From the NCBI RefSeq assembly GCF_018863395.1, contig NZ_JAHKRR010000003.1:558001-622000 (forward strand): 64,000 nucleotides of DNA, written 5' to 3'. The notes below the pieces were generated by a model, which saw nothing but the letters and a program-made list of their open reading frames with translations, was not told the origin of the DNA and did not search any database. The stretch is from Sinomicrobium weinanense. Its GTDB lineage: Bacteria > Bacteroidota > Bacteroidia > Flavobacteriales > Flavobacteriaceae. This document shows, one piece after another, positions 9,079 to 17,289 of this stretch (its first letter is position 1; each line of letters starts with the position of its first letter). The translations under genes were made by a program, and so were the position numbers.

Positions 9079-9408
9079 TTACAATAGCCCGAGTTCCAGC
9101 TTGGCTTCTTCGCTCATCAGGTCCTGGCTCCAGGGTGGATCGAAGGTGATCTCTACTTCCACATCTTTTATAGAGTCAATGGATTTCACCTTTTCTTCGA
9201 CTTCCACCGGCAGGGTTTCTGCCACGGGACAATTGGGTGTGGTGAGGGTCATCAGTATTTTCACGTCATAGTCTTCGTTGACGAAAACGTCATAGATAAG
9301 CCCCAGTTCGTATACATCCACCGGGATCTCGGGATCGTAGATCGTTTTCAAAACTTTGACGATCTTTTCTCCGAGTTCGGTAGTATCTATGGTTGTTTCT
9401 GTACTCAT
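9079..9408 (-). CDS. DUF59 / MIP18-type Fe-S assembly protein (SufT-like)
   Basis: This 109-residue protein (start MSTETTIDTTELGEKI at 9408) matches the DUF59/MIP18 family: VLKTIYDPEIPVDVYELGLIYDV, then LMTLTTPNCPVAETLPVEVEEKV with the conserved cysteine, and VEITFDPPWSQDLMSEEAK near the end. Such proteins support Fe-S cluster maturation together with the Suf system. Its immediate upstream neighbour is sufE, which supports that role. The in-frame extension to 9450 lacks family similarity and is left out. Confidence 0.85.
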   Translation of the reverse strand: MSTETTIDTTELGEKIVKVLKTIYDPEIPVDVYELGLIYDVFVNEDYDVKILMTLTTPNCPVAETLPVEVEEKVKSIDSIKDVEVEITFDPPWSQDLMSEEAKLELGLL

Positions 9409-9434
9409 TTTCAAAAATTTTATTTTTAGGTTTT

Positions 9435-9462
9435 GTTGCCACGAAGGCACAAGGGCACAAAG
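9435..9462. repeat. CACAAAG-type intergenic repeat
   Basis: The sufE-DUF59 spacer contains a run of GGCACAA/GGGCACAAAG units. Closely similar CTTTGTG-rich sequence occurs at 21178-21252 inside the MITE-like element, which suggests a dispersed intergenic sequence family. Confidence 0.4.
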
Positions 9463-9517
9463 AATTGCATATCCGTGTTTCTTTTCACTTCATGCCTTAG
9501 CGCCCTTTTTTATCCTC

Positions 9518-9940
9518 TCAGTTTAACTGCGTTTGATATGCTATGGCATACATCTTCAGTTGCTTTATCATATTCACCAATCCGTTGGCACGGGTAGGCG
9601 AAAGGTGTTCTTTCAATCCTATTTCATCGATAAAGCCCGTATCGGCATCGATAATATCTTTCGGGGCCTGGTTGGAAAAAGTCCTGACCAGGATGGCAAT
9701 GATACCCTTGGTTATTATGGCATCACTATCTGCGGTAAAACACAATTTGTCTTCCTGCAATTCGGCATGCACCCACACCTTGCTCTGGCATCCTTTGATG
9801 AGATTATCGTCTGTCTTGTATTTTTCATCGATCAGGGGAAGAGTCTTACCGAGCTCTATCATATATTCATAGCGCTGCATCCAATCGTCAAACATGGAAA
9901 ACTCTGCAATTATTTCTTCCTGGATCTTGTTAATGGTCAT
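9518..9940 (-). CDS. sufE: Cysteine desulfuration protein SufE
   Basis: SufE accepts persulfide sulfur from the desulfurase SufS and passes it to the SufBCD scaffold. The protein (140 residues from MTINKIQEEIIAEF) has the SufE fold, with DWMQRYEYMIELGK, the active-site segment LIKGCQSKVWV (catalytic Cys), DSDAIITKGIIAILV and the C-terminal LSPTRANGLVNMIKQLKMYA. It heads a minus-strand group with DUF59, DUF2480 and DUF3078 genes, and a matching promoter lies 16 bases upstream of the start. The sufBCDS genes are not in the window. Confidence 0.9.
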   Translation of the reverse strand: MTINKIQEEIIAEFSMFDDWMQRYEYMIELGKTLPLIDEKYKTDDNLIKGCQSKVWVHAELQEDKLCFTADSDAIITKGIIAILVRTFSNQAPKDIIDADTGFIDEIGLKEHLSPTRANGLVNMIKQLKMYAIAYQTQLN

Positions 9941-9955
9941 ATTGCAATTTTTATG

Positions 9956-9986
9956 CAAAAATACGACAAGTATTATTGCTTTTCAA
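9956..9986 (-). promoter_or_regulatory. Promoter of the sufE operon
   Basis: On the minus strand TTG (9984-9986) is followed after 20 bases by TATTTTTG (9956-9963). It supports the start at 9940 and lies partly inside the end of the preceding gene. Confidence 0.6.
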
Positions 9987-10425
9987 CAGTTTCTGCCAAT
10001 GCCAGTATAGTTTTAACCAATGGTTCGACCTCTTCCGGGGGATAGCCGTGATCAAAACCGGAAGTCCTGTACGCTTTACCTTCCCTGGTGATGATCAGTT
10101 CGGCATGGGCCGCCCCGTCGTAAAGCCTCTTGTCCGTAGGAGCCTTGAGCTCCCTGATTTGGGTAACATCTATTTTATCCAGCACTGCCAGCAGGTCCTG
10201 CCAGTCTTTATCGTCCATCTTTGCTAGGGTTTTAGCTGCTTTGTCCCTGCTTTTCTGAACGCTTATGGTTTCCGGGCTTATGACCACCTCGTAAAAAGAT
10301 CCCCTGGACAGGGCCTTGTATTGAAAACTAATGTTTTCTTTTTGCCCCGTATTTTGCAGGGCAGCACGGTTCTCGCATTCCCTGCCCGCCACGGCAAACA
10401 GGAGTATGGCAAACAATATTTTCAT
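9973..10425 (-). CDS. Exported small protein, possibly DUF6438-type
   Basis: The protein from 10425 has 150 residues. It begins with a hydrophobic leader MKILFAILLFAVAG, which is followed directly by RECENRAA; the cysteine is a weak lipobox candidate. The rest (FQYKALSRGSFYEVVISPETISVQK, LDKIDVTQIRELKAPTDKRLYDGAAHAELIITREGKAYRTSGFDHGYPPEEVEPLVKTI) resembles small periplasmic beta-rich proteins of the DUF6438 type, but I am not certain of the family. No function is known. The longer frame to 10473 runs into a dispersed repeat and is unlikely to be coding. Confidence 0.6.
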   Translation of the reverse strand: MKILFAILLFAVAGRECENRAALQNTGQKENISFQYKALSRGSFYEVVISPETISVQKSRDKAAKTLAKMDDKDWQDLLAVLDKIDVTQIRELKAPTDKRLYDGAAHAELIITREGKAYRTSGFDHGYPPEEVEPLVKTILALAETVEKQ

Positions 10426-10444
10426 ATGTGTATTTTGGACGGAA

Positions 10445-10464
10445 GACTGATGACAGGTGACGGA
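10445..10464. repeat. 20-bp intergenic repeat, copy 1
   Basis: Twenty bases containing ACTGATGACAGGTGACG are identical to 35070-35089, in front of the PL8 gene. Confidence 0.5.
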
Positions 10465-10592
10465 TGCATACATCCCTCATTCGTATTCGGCCTCCTGTCT
10501 GATTGATATTCAGTTAAAAGTTGATCATTCCTCTATATGTTCGAAGATCAATCACCGGGAATTTTTGATAATTTTATATAAAGGTATACAAA

Positions 10593-10616
10593 AAAGGCAC
10601 CAAAAATGGTGCCTTT
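10593..10616 (-). terminator. Terminator of the M43-type metalloprotease gene
   Basis: A perfect 9-bp stem (AAAGGCACC/GGTGCCTTT) with a 6-base loop lies 20 bases after the stop codon. On the minus strand it runs into TTTTTGTATA. Confidence 0.8.
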
Positions 10617-10635
10617 AGGAATATTTTAAAATTTT

Positions 10636-11739
10636 CTATTGCACAAAACTATCCCGTGCACCACCCGAAGCAAAAATAGCCCGCATCCTGGCTTTCTGGC
10701 CTTCGGAGAACATCTGCATACACGCATCGTCTACATAGTCCATAAAGTTCATAGTCATATCATTAGAGCGGCAGTGCGCGGTAGGGTAAGAAGGACACCC
10801 GTAGTTGGGACGGTCCGAAGTCGGGGTATCGGCCACAAAATCGTCCCGGTTGCACCTGCCGTCACCCCATATGTGGCGAAGGTTAAGCCAGTGACCTACC
10901 TCGTGGGTAGCAGTTCTTCCTTTGTTAAATGGAGCCTGTACATATCCCTGTGAACCGAAGTACTGGGGAGATATTACCACACCGTCTGTATCCGGGCTTC
11001 CTCCCGGGAACTGGGCATATCCCAGAATGCCGCCACCAATATTACACACCCAGATATTCAGGTATGTCGAAGGGTCAATGGCATCCGAACCTCCCTCTGA
11101 AGAATGCTTCATGTCGTTATTGGTGCCCCACGAAGTCCTGGTAGAAGATTTTCGGATGACATCCGCCAGGGTAAACTGAATATCGGAATTTGCAATTACA
11201 CCTTCAAATTCAGCAGGTACCTGGTTAATATCGCTATTAGACGCGTTAAAATCATTGTTAAGCACCTGTATCTGGGAATTGATCTGGGCATCACTGATAT
11301 TTTCATCTGAGCTATTGTAGATCACATGCACCACCACAGGTATGGTTATAGTGCCCAGCCCGTCATCAACCGGATCGTCGCCACCGTCATTTCCACCTCC
11401 GCCATTACCGTTTCCGTTACCGTTGCCATTACCTGTACCGTCGGGCTTTTTGGATGCGATAAAGGTCCTCAGGTTCTTTTCAACATCATACATTCGCTGG
11501 TAGAGTCCGGGGTCTTTGTCCAGTTGCTTTTTCAGCATCTCCATGGAATAACAGCTCTTACCACCCGCTTCCGGCCGGGCAGCAAGATCGTCCTCTTCGG
11601 CATAAACATAAAAGTCGCTCATATCAACTTCCTGTTCGGCGTTGACAGCTTCTTGTGGTGTAACTTCCGCATCCGGATCCCGGTCGCAGGACAGCATCAT
11701 CAGGCCAAAAACGGCCATGGCAAAACTTACTTTTCTCAT
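10636..11739 (-). CDS. Secreted zinc metalloprotease, M43 (pappalysin/cytophagalysin) type
   Basis: The 367-residue protein starts with a lipoprotein-like leader (MRKVSFAMAVFGLMMLSCDRD). A propeptide-like region to about residue 105 is followed by a Gly/Asn linker (GTGNGNGNGNGGGGNDGG). The catalytic domain opens with TITIPVVVHVIYN. It carries the zinc motif HEVGHWLNLRHIWGD (HExxHxxGxxH type) and a downstream Met-turn region MTMNFMDYVDDACMQMF, which together define M43 proteases. The enzyme should act on the cell surface or outside. Adjacent genes suggest no partner. The start coincides with the leader, and a hairpin terminator follows. Confidence 0.9.
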   Translation of the reverse strand: MRKVSFAMAVFGLMMLSCDRDPDAEVTPQEAVNAEQEVDMSDFYVYAEEDDLAARPEAGGKSCYSMEMLKKQLDKDPGLYQRMYDVEKNLRTFIASKKPDGTGNGNGNGNGNGGGGNDGGDDPVDDGLGTITIPVVVHVIYNSSDENISDAQINSQIQVLNNDFNASNSDINQVPAEFEGVIANSDIQFTLADVIRKSSTRTSWGTNNDMKHSSEGGSDAIDPSTYLNIWVCNIGGGILGYAQFPGGSPDTDGVVISPQYFGSQGYVQAPFNKGRTATHEVGHWLNLRHIWGDGRCNRDDFVADTPTSDRPNYGCPSYPTAHCRSNDMTMNFMDYVDDACMQMFSEGQKARMRAIFASGGARDSFVQ

Positions 11740-11771
11740 AAAAATTTGCTTTAGTTAGTAATAAAGATTCC

Positions 11772-11779
11772 CAAATATA
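11772..11779 (-). promoter_or_regulatory. -7 element of the M43-type metalloprotease gene
   Basis: It reads TATATTTG on the minus strand, 33 bases before the start codon. Confidence 0.5.
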
Positions 11780-12077
11780 TAATTTTTTAACAAAAATTAA
11801 AGGTTTTGTTAATATTTTTTTAGGAAGAATTATCCCTACATTACAATGTTATTACCTTACTAAGCATGTGTCTTTTCTTAAAACAACTGCCGTACCCCTG
11901 AACGCAACGGGAAAAAAGTGGGGGTTTTATTCTGCTTTCGATATAGCCATTCACTATCAGAATTTTTACAGTTATTTCATACAAAACAAATTTGCGAAAA
12001 GTCATGGTTTCTTACATCCGGCATGCAAGACCTGCCACTTAAATGAAATTTTAAGAAACAATTTTGAAACAATTCTT

Positions 12078-12085
12078 TAACTTTG
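12078..12085 (+). promoter_or_regulatory. -7 element of the cupin-like gene
   Basis: TAACTTTG lies 29 bases before the ATG at 12114 and matches TAnnTTTG. A TTTG sits only 11 bases upstream, too close for a standard -33 box. Confidence 0.45.
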
Positions 12086-12113
12086 CCCGGTTAAAAATCA
12101 ATGTACTTTATCT

Positions 12114-12980
12114 ATGCAACTGCAGGAGATCCCTCGTGTAAAGAATATCACTAAAGAGGACTTTTTAGCCCGGTTTGTAAAGCTCCAAAAGCCTGTGGTT
12201 ATCCAAGAACTCACCAGGGACTGGGGAGCTTATGACAAATGGCACCTCAGTTATATCGACAAAATTGCAGGAGACCGGATCGTTCCGTTGTATGACAACC
12301 GGCCTGTGAGCCATGAGGACGGTTTTAACGAACCGCATGCCAAAATGAAGATGAGTGAATATATCAAACTCCTGGAAACAGAGCCTACCAATTACAGGAT
12401 ATTTCTCTACAACCTGATGAAGGAGGTGCCTTCCCTGCAGGAGGATTTCAAATGGCCTGAGATCGGATTAAAGCTGGTAAAACAGCTTCCCATGCTCTTT
12501 TTCGGTGGGGAGAACAGTAAGGTTTTCATGCATTTCGACATTGATTATTCCAACATACTGCACTTTCACTTTCACGGAAAAAAGCAGTGTATTATCCTTC
12601 CGCCGGACCAGTCGAAATACCTGTATAAAATTCCGCATTCACTGATATCGCGCGAAGACATCGATTTTGATCACCCTGATTACGAAAAATGGCCTGCCCT
12701 GAAGCACGCCAAAGGCTATATTGCCAACCTGGAACACGGTGAAATGCTCTATATGCCGGAAGGTTACTGGCATTATATGAAATATCTCACTCCCGGTTTT
12801 TCCATGAGCCTGCGGGCATTTCCGAGACACCCGATGAACCTTGCCAAAGCGGCATACAATGTGCTGATCATGCGCCACTTTGATAATTTTATGCGCAAAC
12901 GCAAAGGACAGGCCTGGATAGACTACAAGAACGAACAGGCGGTAACAAGGACCCACAGGGAACTCGGTATCACAGTTTAG
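12114..12980 (+). CDS. Cupin-like (JmjC-related) protein
   Basis: This 288-residue cytoplasmic protein belongs to the cupin_8/JmjC-like group. It has the N-terminal KPVVIQELTRDWGAYDKWHLSYIDKIAGD and a metal site in VFMHFDIDYSNILHFHFHGKKQCIILPP (HxD). A distal His lies in LYMPEGYWHYMKYLTPGFSMSLR. Members are typically Fe(II)/2-oxoglutarate oxygenases that hydroxylate proteins or small molecules. The HxD plus distal His are present, so activity is plausible, but the substrate is unknown. The gene is a single transcription unit between the metalloprotease and recX. Confidence 0.8.
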   Translation: MQLQEIPRVKNITKEDFLARFVKLQKPVVIQELTRDWGAYDKWHLSYIDKIAGDRIVPLYDNRPVSHEDGFNEPHAKMKMSEYIKLLETEPTNYRIFLYNLMKEVPSLQEDFKWPEIGLKLVKQLPMLFFGGENSKVFMHFDIDYSNILHFHFHGKKQCIILPPDQSKYLYKIPHSLISREDIDFDHPDYEKWPALKHAKGYIANLEHGEMLYMPEGYWHYMKYLTPGFSMSLRAFPRHPMNLAKAAYNVLIMRHFDNFMRKRKGQAWIDYKNEQAVTRTHRELGITV

Positions 12981-13068
12981 GTTATATTGTTACCGGAGGC
13001 ATTCAAAAAAGGGTTAACCCAGTACAAGAACATTCGTTCGGGTGTTTTTGCGGAGCAAAACATAAGAG

Positions 13069-13566
13069 CTAACGGGTCAGTTCGTTTACTTTTTCATAGA
13101 CCAGATGACTTTCCCACCCTCTGTACAGCAGGTAATCGGCCAGTTTTTTTCTGCCCCGGGAAAGGGTTCCGGTACTTTTTTTTCCGGAAGGAAGGCCGTC
13201 GCTGATCTGCAGCCATCGTTTTTCTGCGATCTCGTGGAAGGTATCGAGATAATCGTTTTCGTCGATCTCCTTCAGCGCCGCCCGGATGTTTGGCGTTGTA
13301 ATATCCCTGGCTTCCAGTTCTCTTACAATGCGTTGTTTACCCCATTTTTTCTGGCGGAATTTTCCCCTGGCAAAGCTCCTGGCAAAGCGCTCTTCGTTTA
13401 AAAAGTCATGTTCAATTAGGTGTACAACCACCGCATCCACAGCCAGGGGGATCATACGCATTTCGCGGAGTTTTGCCACCACTTCTTTATGGCAACGCTC
13501 CCGGTAAGCGCAGAAATGCTCCAGTTTTCGCTTGGCCTGGTCGAGGGTATAGGTTTGTTTGTTCAT
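13069..13566 (-). CDS. recX: Regulatory protein RecX
   Basis: RecX binds RecA filaments and inhibits their extension. The 165-residue, strongly basic, helical protein has the RecX tandem three-helix pattern: TLDQAKRKLEHFCAYRERCHKEVVAKL, AVVVHLIEHDFLNEERFARSFARGKFRQKKWGKQRIVRELEARDI and the C-terminal YLLYRGWESHLVYEKV. Length is typical. recA is not in the window. A TATTTTTG -7 element precedes it. Confidence 0.88.
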   Translation of the reverse strand: MNKQTYTLDQAKRKLEHFCAYRERCHKEVVAKLREMRMIPLAVDAVVVHLIEHDFLNEERFARSFARGKFRQKKWGKQRIVRELEARDITTPNIRAALKEIDENDYLDTFHEIAEKRWLQISDGLPSGKKSTGTLSRGRKKLADYLLYRGWESHLVYEKVNELTR

Positions 13567-13591
13567 CGATGTGAAAAAACTAAATGCAGAT

Positions 13592-13599
13592 CAAAAATA
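13592..13599 (-). promoter_or_regulatory. -7 element of recX
   Basis: It reads TATTTTTG on the minus strand, 26 bases before the recX start codon. Confidence 0.45.
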
Positions 13600-13663
13600 A
13601 AAACATCTTTGTTATAAAGATTATCTTCGGCTTGTTTTATTTATAACATGAGCCCATAAAAAA

Positions 13664-13705
13664 ACACCTTGCCTCTATCCGGTTGAGGACAGGAACAAGG
13701 TGTTC
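13664..13705 (-). terminator. Terminator of the RNase G gene
   Basis: The outer stem AACACCTTG/CAAGGTGTT and an inner CCTC/GAGG stem form a stable hairpin 13 bases after the stop. On the minus strand it is followed by a T-run. Confidence 0.8.
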
Positions 13706-13717
13706 ATTTTTTAATGA

Positions 13718-15283
13718 TTAAGATAAAATAGTTCCCTTTTTATCTTTAAATCGGTATTCCAAATACGTGTAAGCGTCTCTTGGTAATATCTTTACCCATT
13801 TCTGATGTTCTAAGAACCACTTAGAACGGATGGATGGAAATCCTTTGGTTAAATAGGCCGCAATGAACGGGTGTACGTTAAGCACTATTCCGTTCTTGTA
13901 GCTTTTACTTTGTATAACTTTTTCAAGATCGGCAGAGATCTTATCTATTATAACTATGGGGGCCTCTATTTCCCCGTTACCGTTGGGGTTCTCTTCCCTT
14001 GTTTTGATATTCATTTCCGGTCTCACTCTCTGCCTCGTGATTTGTATAAGGCCAAATTTACTGGGGGGTAAGATTTTGTGCTTGGCCCTGTCTTCTTTCA
14101 TTTCCTCTCTGAAATGATCATAGAGTTTTCTGCGGTTTTCCTGTTTTGTCATGTCTATAAAGTCCACAACAATAATTCCGCCCATATCCCGCAACCTCAG
14201 TTGCCTTGCTATTTCACTGGCTGCTATGAGGTTTACCTCCAGCGCCGTATCTTCCTGGGATTTGGCTTTGTTAGACCGGTTACCACTATTCACGTCTATC
14301 ACATGCAGGGCCTCGGTATGTTCTATAACCAGATAGGCGCCCTTGCTCATGGAAACGGTTTTTCCGAAAGAAGTCTTAATTTGTCTTTCAATCCCGTATT
14401 TTTCAAATAGGGGAACACGGGATTCATACAATTTCACGATAGATTCTTTTTCTGGTGCAATTTCATGCACGTAATCTTTAATTTGATAGTAAAGCGTTTC
14501 ATCGTCCACGTAAATTCCGGTAAATGAATCGTTAAATACGTCTCTTAAAATAGACGCTGCGCGATTCATTTCACTCAATACTTTGGACGGGTGTCCCGCT
14601 TTGTGGATTTTTTTACACATCGCTATCCATCTAAGGTATAGGTTGTGTAAATCTTTATCCAGTTCTGCGACTTTTTTGCCTTCAGCAACGGTACGAACTA
14701 TAACACCAAAGCCCTTGGGCCTGATGCTTTGCACGAGTCTTTTCAAACGGTCCTTTTCTTCTTTGCTCTCGATTTTCTGTGAAACCGAAATACGATCGGA
14801 AAAGGGGACCAGCACCAGGTATCTTCCTGCTATGGAAAGCTCGGAACTGATCCTGGGGCCTTTGGTGGAAATAGGCTCCTTTACAATTTGTACCAATATA
14901 GACTGATTGGATTTAAGCACATTGACTATGCTTCCATTCTTGTCTATATCCTGCTCAAATGGGAAGTCTTTTAATGAAAAGTCTTTTAATTTACCTGTGC
15001 TTACACGTTTTATGAATTTCAACAAAGAAGGTAACTTGGGGCCAAGATCGTGATAATGCAAAAAAGCATCCTTCTCATACCCTACGTTTACAAAAGCGGC
15101 ATTAAGCCCGGAAACAGGCTTTCTGATCTTGGCCAGCATAATATCGCCAACAGCAAAATCACTGCTATCTTCTTCTTTATGTAATTCTATAAGTTTTCCA
15201 TCCTTTAACAAGGCAAAATCAACGTCAGAGGAACCAGATCTTACGATTAACTCCTTATTCACTCTGAATGATTTTATGTCCAT
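13718..15283 (-). CDS. rng: Ribonuclease G (Rne/Rng family)
   Basis: RNase G/E enzymes cut single-stranded AU-rich RNA and mature the 16S rRNA 5' end. The protein (521 residues) starts with an S1-like region (VGDIMLAKIRKPVSGLNAAFVNVGYEKDAFLHYHDL). The Rne/Rng core carries the catalytic aspartates in HVIDVNSGNR and IIVVDFIDMTKQENRR, then RQRVRPEMNI. No long C-terminal scaffold is present, so it is RNase G-like. Three starts are possible: ATG at 15295, ATG at 15283, or GTG at 15262 (VNKELIV). The last would match the usual flavobacterial N-terminus, as I recall it. It lies downstream of HU and the small basic gene on the same strand. Confidence 0.92.
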   Translation of the reverse strand: MDIKSFRVNKELIVRSGSSDVDFALLKDGKLIELHKEEDSSDFAVGDIMLAKIRKPVSGLNAAFVNVGYEKDAFLHYHDLGPKLPSLLKFIKRVSTGKLKDFSLKDFPFEQDIDKNGSIVNVLKSNQSILVQIVKEPISTKGPRISSELSIAGRYLVLVPFSDRISVSQKIESKEEKDRLKRLVQSIRPKGFGVIVRTVAEGKKVAELDKDLHNLYLRWIAMCKKIHKAGHPSKVLSEMNRAASILRDVFNDSFTGIYVDDETLYYQIKDYVHEIAPEKESIVKLYESRVPLFEKYGIERQIKTSFGKTVSMSKGAYLVIEHTEALHVIDVNSGNRSNKAKSQEDTALEVNLIAASEIARQLRLRDMGGIIVVDFIDMTKQENRRKLYDHFREEMKEDRAKHKILPPSKFGLIQITRQRVRPEMNIKTREENPNGNGEIEAPIVIIDKISADLEKVIQSKSYKNGIVLNVHPFIAAYLTKGFPSIRSKWFLEHQKWVKILPRDAYTYLEYRFKDKKGTILS

Positions 15284-15443
15284 CTCCCATACCATAAAGG
15301 CAGGCAGATGAAAGGATTAAACAATAATTTTCACAGGTTTTCCTGCCTTTTACGACAGGCTAATAAACCCGGCGAAACTTTATCTGTCTCGGATAAAGTC
15401 TCTATTTCAATGAACGTTGTTAGTTTTTTAAAGCAAAACGACG

Positions 15444-15487
15444 GAGACACACGACCCCCGAAAATATCGGGGCGAGTTGTGTGTCTC
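15444..15487 (-). terminator. Hairpin between the 30-aa gene and rng
   Basis: The perfect 9-bp outer stem GAGACACAC/GTGTGTCTC encloses an inner CCCCGA/TCGGGG stem. On the minus strand the following T-run is weak (CGTCGTTTT), so it may act as an attenuator or RNA-stabilising stem rather than a full terminator. Confidence 0.5.
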
Positions 15488-15491
15488 TATC

Positions 15492-15584
15492 TTATTTTTT
15501 CTTTTTATGTCGGTTAGCCCTAGCCCTTTTTTTGCGTTTATGCGTAGCTACCTTATGTCTTTTTCTTTTTTTACCACTCGGCAT
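15492..15584 (-). CDS. 30-residue highly basic protein, probable ribosome-associated
   Basis: Between HU and RNase G on the minus strand, an ATG at 15584 opens a 30-codon frame ending in TAA. The product starts MPSGKKRKRHKVATHKRKK and ends RANRHKKKK. About two thirds of the residues are Lys, Arg or His and none is acidic. Such composition is typical of tiny ribosomal proteins buried in rRNA. I recall very similar short proteins across Flavobacteriia, often unannotated. The Flavobacterium johnsoniae ribosome has an extra protein, bL38, and this could be that protein or a similar one, but I cannot confirm it. The start lies 24 bases after the HU stop, so the two genes are probably co-transcribed. 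Confidence 0.7.
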   Translation of the reverse strand: MPSGKKRKRHKVATHKRKKRARANRHKKKK

Positions 15585-15608
15585 AGTCTGTAAAATTAGA
15601 TTAATATG

Positions 15609-15899
15609 TTATTTAACTTCCACGTTGGTTTTCACTCCCTCAACAAAAACTTTTGCAGGCTTGAACGCGGGAATATTGTGGGCCGGGATCTTTATGGTAG
15701 TGTTCTTAGAAATGTTTCTACCTGTTTTTTCAGCTCTGGTTTTAATTATAAAGCTGCCAAAACCCCGCAAATAAACATTATCTCCACTTTCCAATGAAGT
15801 TTTTACCTCGTCCATGAAAGATTCTACTGTGGCCTGTACATCTCCTTTTTCCATGCCAAGTTTTTCTGAAATCTTAGCTACGATGTCTGCTTTCGTCAT
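15609..15899 (-). CDS. HU-family DNA-binding protein
   Basis: This 96-residue protein matches HU/IHF throughout: MTKADIVAKISEKLGMEKGDVQATVESFMDEVKTSLESGDNVYLRGFGSF, then a flexible arm with the DNA-intercalating proline motif KIPAHNIPAFKPAK. HU bends and compacts the chromosome. It heads a minus-strand unit with the 30-residue basic protein and possibly rng. A TATATTTG -7 element lies upstream. Confidence 0.95.
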   Translation of the reverse strand: MTKADIVAKISEKLGMEKGDVQATVESFMDEVKTSLESGDNVYLRGFGSFIIKTRAEKTGRNISKNTTIKIPAHNIPAFKPAKVFVEGVKTNVEVK

Positions 15900-15939
15900 T
15901 TTTATTATGTTTTATTAACTATATTAATTTTAGGGGTTG

Positions 15940-15947
15940 CAAATATA
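15940..15947 (-). promoter_or_regulatory. -7 element of the HU gene
   Basis: It reads TATATTTG on the minus strand, 41 bases before the HU start codon. A TTTTG lies 13 bases further upstream, a short spacing. Confidence 0.5.
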
Positions 15948-16006
15948 TAAATTAATTACTCAAAATTTAAACCCTAATTAATTAAAATTTAACCATATAA
16001 ACTTTA

Positions 16007-16014
16007 TACTTTTG
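16007..16014 (+). promoter_or_regulatory. -7 element of mutY
   Basis: TACTTTTG lies 17 bases before the mutY ATG, back-to-back with the HU promoter on the other strand. Confidence 0.5.
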
Positions 16015-16030
16015 ATTTTTATTCGAAAAC

Positions 16031-17068
16031 ATGACTTTTTCAGAGATAATTACAGATTGGTATCATCAAAACAAACGCGAACTACCGTGGCGCAAGACCA
16101 CAGACCCATACAGAATATGGCTGTCAGAGATCATGTTGCAGCAAACCCGGGTAGATCAGGGTTTGCCTTATTACCTGAAATTCGAAAAAGCCTATCCCAC
16201 AGTCTTTGACCTGGCCCATGCGCCGGAAGAGGAGATATTGAAGTTATGGCAGGGGCTGGGCTATTATTCCAGGGCCAGGAATCTCCACTACACAGCCAAA
16301 GAGATCGCCTTTGAACGCAACGGACAATTTCCATCTACATACAAGGAGCTCCTTAAGTTAAAAGGTGTCGGCGACTATACGGCCAGCGCCATAGCTTCCA
16401 TCTCCTTCAACGAGGCTGCACCGGTAGTCGACGGCAATGTGTACAGGGTCCTGGCGCGTTTTTTCGGTGTGGACACGCCTATTAACTCCACAAAAGGCAT
16501 TAAGTATTTCAAGCAACTGGCCGGCGAGCTTATAGACAGGGACAAACCCGCAGCATTTAACCAGGGCATCATGGAATTCGGCTCGATACAGTGCAGGCCA
16601 AAATCGCCAAAATGTTCCGAATGCCCGCTGAACTCAAGCTGTGTGGCCTTAAGAGACCAGCTCGTGGACCAATTGCCGGTAAAGATAAAAAACACCAGGC
16701 TGAAACATCGGTATTTTAACTACCTCATTGTCCAGAACGAACAGGAAACCCTGCTCTTTCAAAGAAAGAAAAAGGACATATGGCAACACCTGTATGAGTT
16801 TCCCCTGATCGAATCAGACAAGATCCTGGAAGAAAAAGATATTATACAGCATCCGGAATTCCGGAAACTGGTCGGAAAAAACCCTTTTGAACTTTCGCGC
16901 TACAACAAAGAAGCCGTGATCCACAAACTGTCTCACCAGCACATACATACCACCTTCTGGACCGTGACCCTCGAAGACCATATAAAAGGAGGCATTCCCA
17001 AGGCGGAGGTCAAAGCATATCCCGTGCCCGTTTTAATTGCTAACTTTGTACGGGAATATGAATTTTGA
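16031..17068 (+). CDS. mutY: A/G-specific adenine glycosylase MutY
   Basis: MutY removes adenine mispaired with 8-oxoguanine. The 345-residue protein has the catalytic Glu33 in SEIMLQQTRV and a helix-hairpin-helix LKGVGDYTASAIASI with catalytic Asp115. Four cysteines of the [4Fe-4S] cluster follow (CRPKSPKCSECPLNSSC). The C-terminal NUDIX-like domain for 8-oxoG recognition contains FQRKKKDIWQHLYEFPL and HQHIHTTFWTV. Length is normal. It leads the mutY-ssb-gldE-gldD arrangement common in Flavobacteriaceae. Confidence 0.95.
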   Translation: MTFSEIITDWYHQNKRELPWRKTTDPYRIWLSEIMLQQTRVDQGLPYYLKFEKAYPTVFDLAHAPEEEILKLWQGLGYYSRARNLHYTAKEIAFERNGQFPSTYKELLKLKGVGDYTASAIASISFNEAAPVVDGNVYRVLARFFGVDTPINSTKGIKYFKQLAGELIDRDKPAAFNQGIMEFGSIQCRPKSPKCSECPLNSSCVALRDQLVDQLPVKIKNTRLKHRYFNYLIVQNEQETLLFQRKKKDIWQHLYEFPLIESDKILEEKDIIQHPEFRKLVGKNPFELSRYNKEAVIHKLSHQHIHTTFWTVTLEDHIKGGIPKAEVKAYPVPVLIANFVREYEF

Positions 17069-17100
17069 CCCTTTTGCAGGAGAAAACAGCTAATTTTTAG

Positions 17101-17108
17101 TATTTTTG
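17101..17108 (+). promoter_or_regulatory. Candidate -7 element upstream of ssb
   Basis: TATTTTTG fits the TAnnTTTG consensus but lies 181 bases before the ssb ATG, which would give a long leader. Confidence 0.3.
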
Positions 17109-17289
17109 GGTAATAAACTGCGATCGTTTTAATGAAAAACACGGGGGTTTTCCAAAAAGCGTGAAACTTCCTGGTTGCGTATGAATAAATTGCCCCTAAG
17201 CAAAAACAACAGGACATTTTCAGCGCAGCGGAAAACCATATCATCAATACGATTAAACGAACAACAAAGACCAATAACAGAATATAATC

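Larger units (their letters stand above)
11755..12113. other. Intergenic region between metalloprotease and cupin genes
   Basis: This divergent, AT-rich region holds the -7 elements of both flanking genes. A 70-codon plus-strand frame (11868-12080) has no recognisable features and ends inside the cupin gene's promoter, so I do not call it. Confidence 0.4.

Noticed and set aside
11397-11445. Repetitive stretch that might look like a small repeat array
   Set aside because: It encodes the GTGNGNGNGNGGGG linker of the metalloprotease; a coding low-complexity run, not CRISPR.
11868-12080. 70-codon frame before the cupin-like gene
   Set aside because: It has no recognisable motif, and its end overlaps the -7 promoter element of the next gene.
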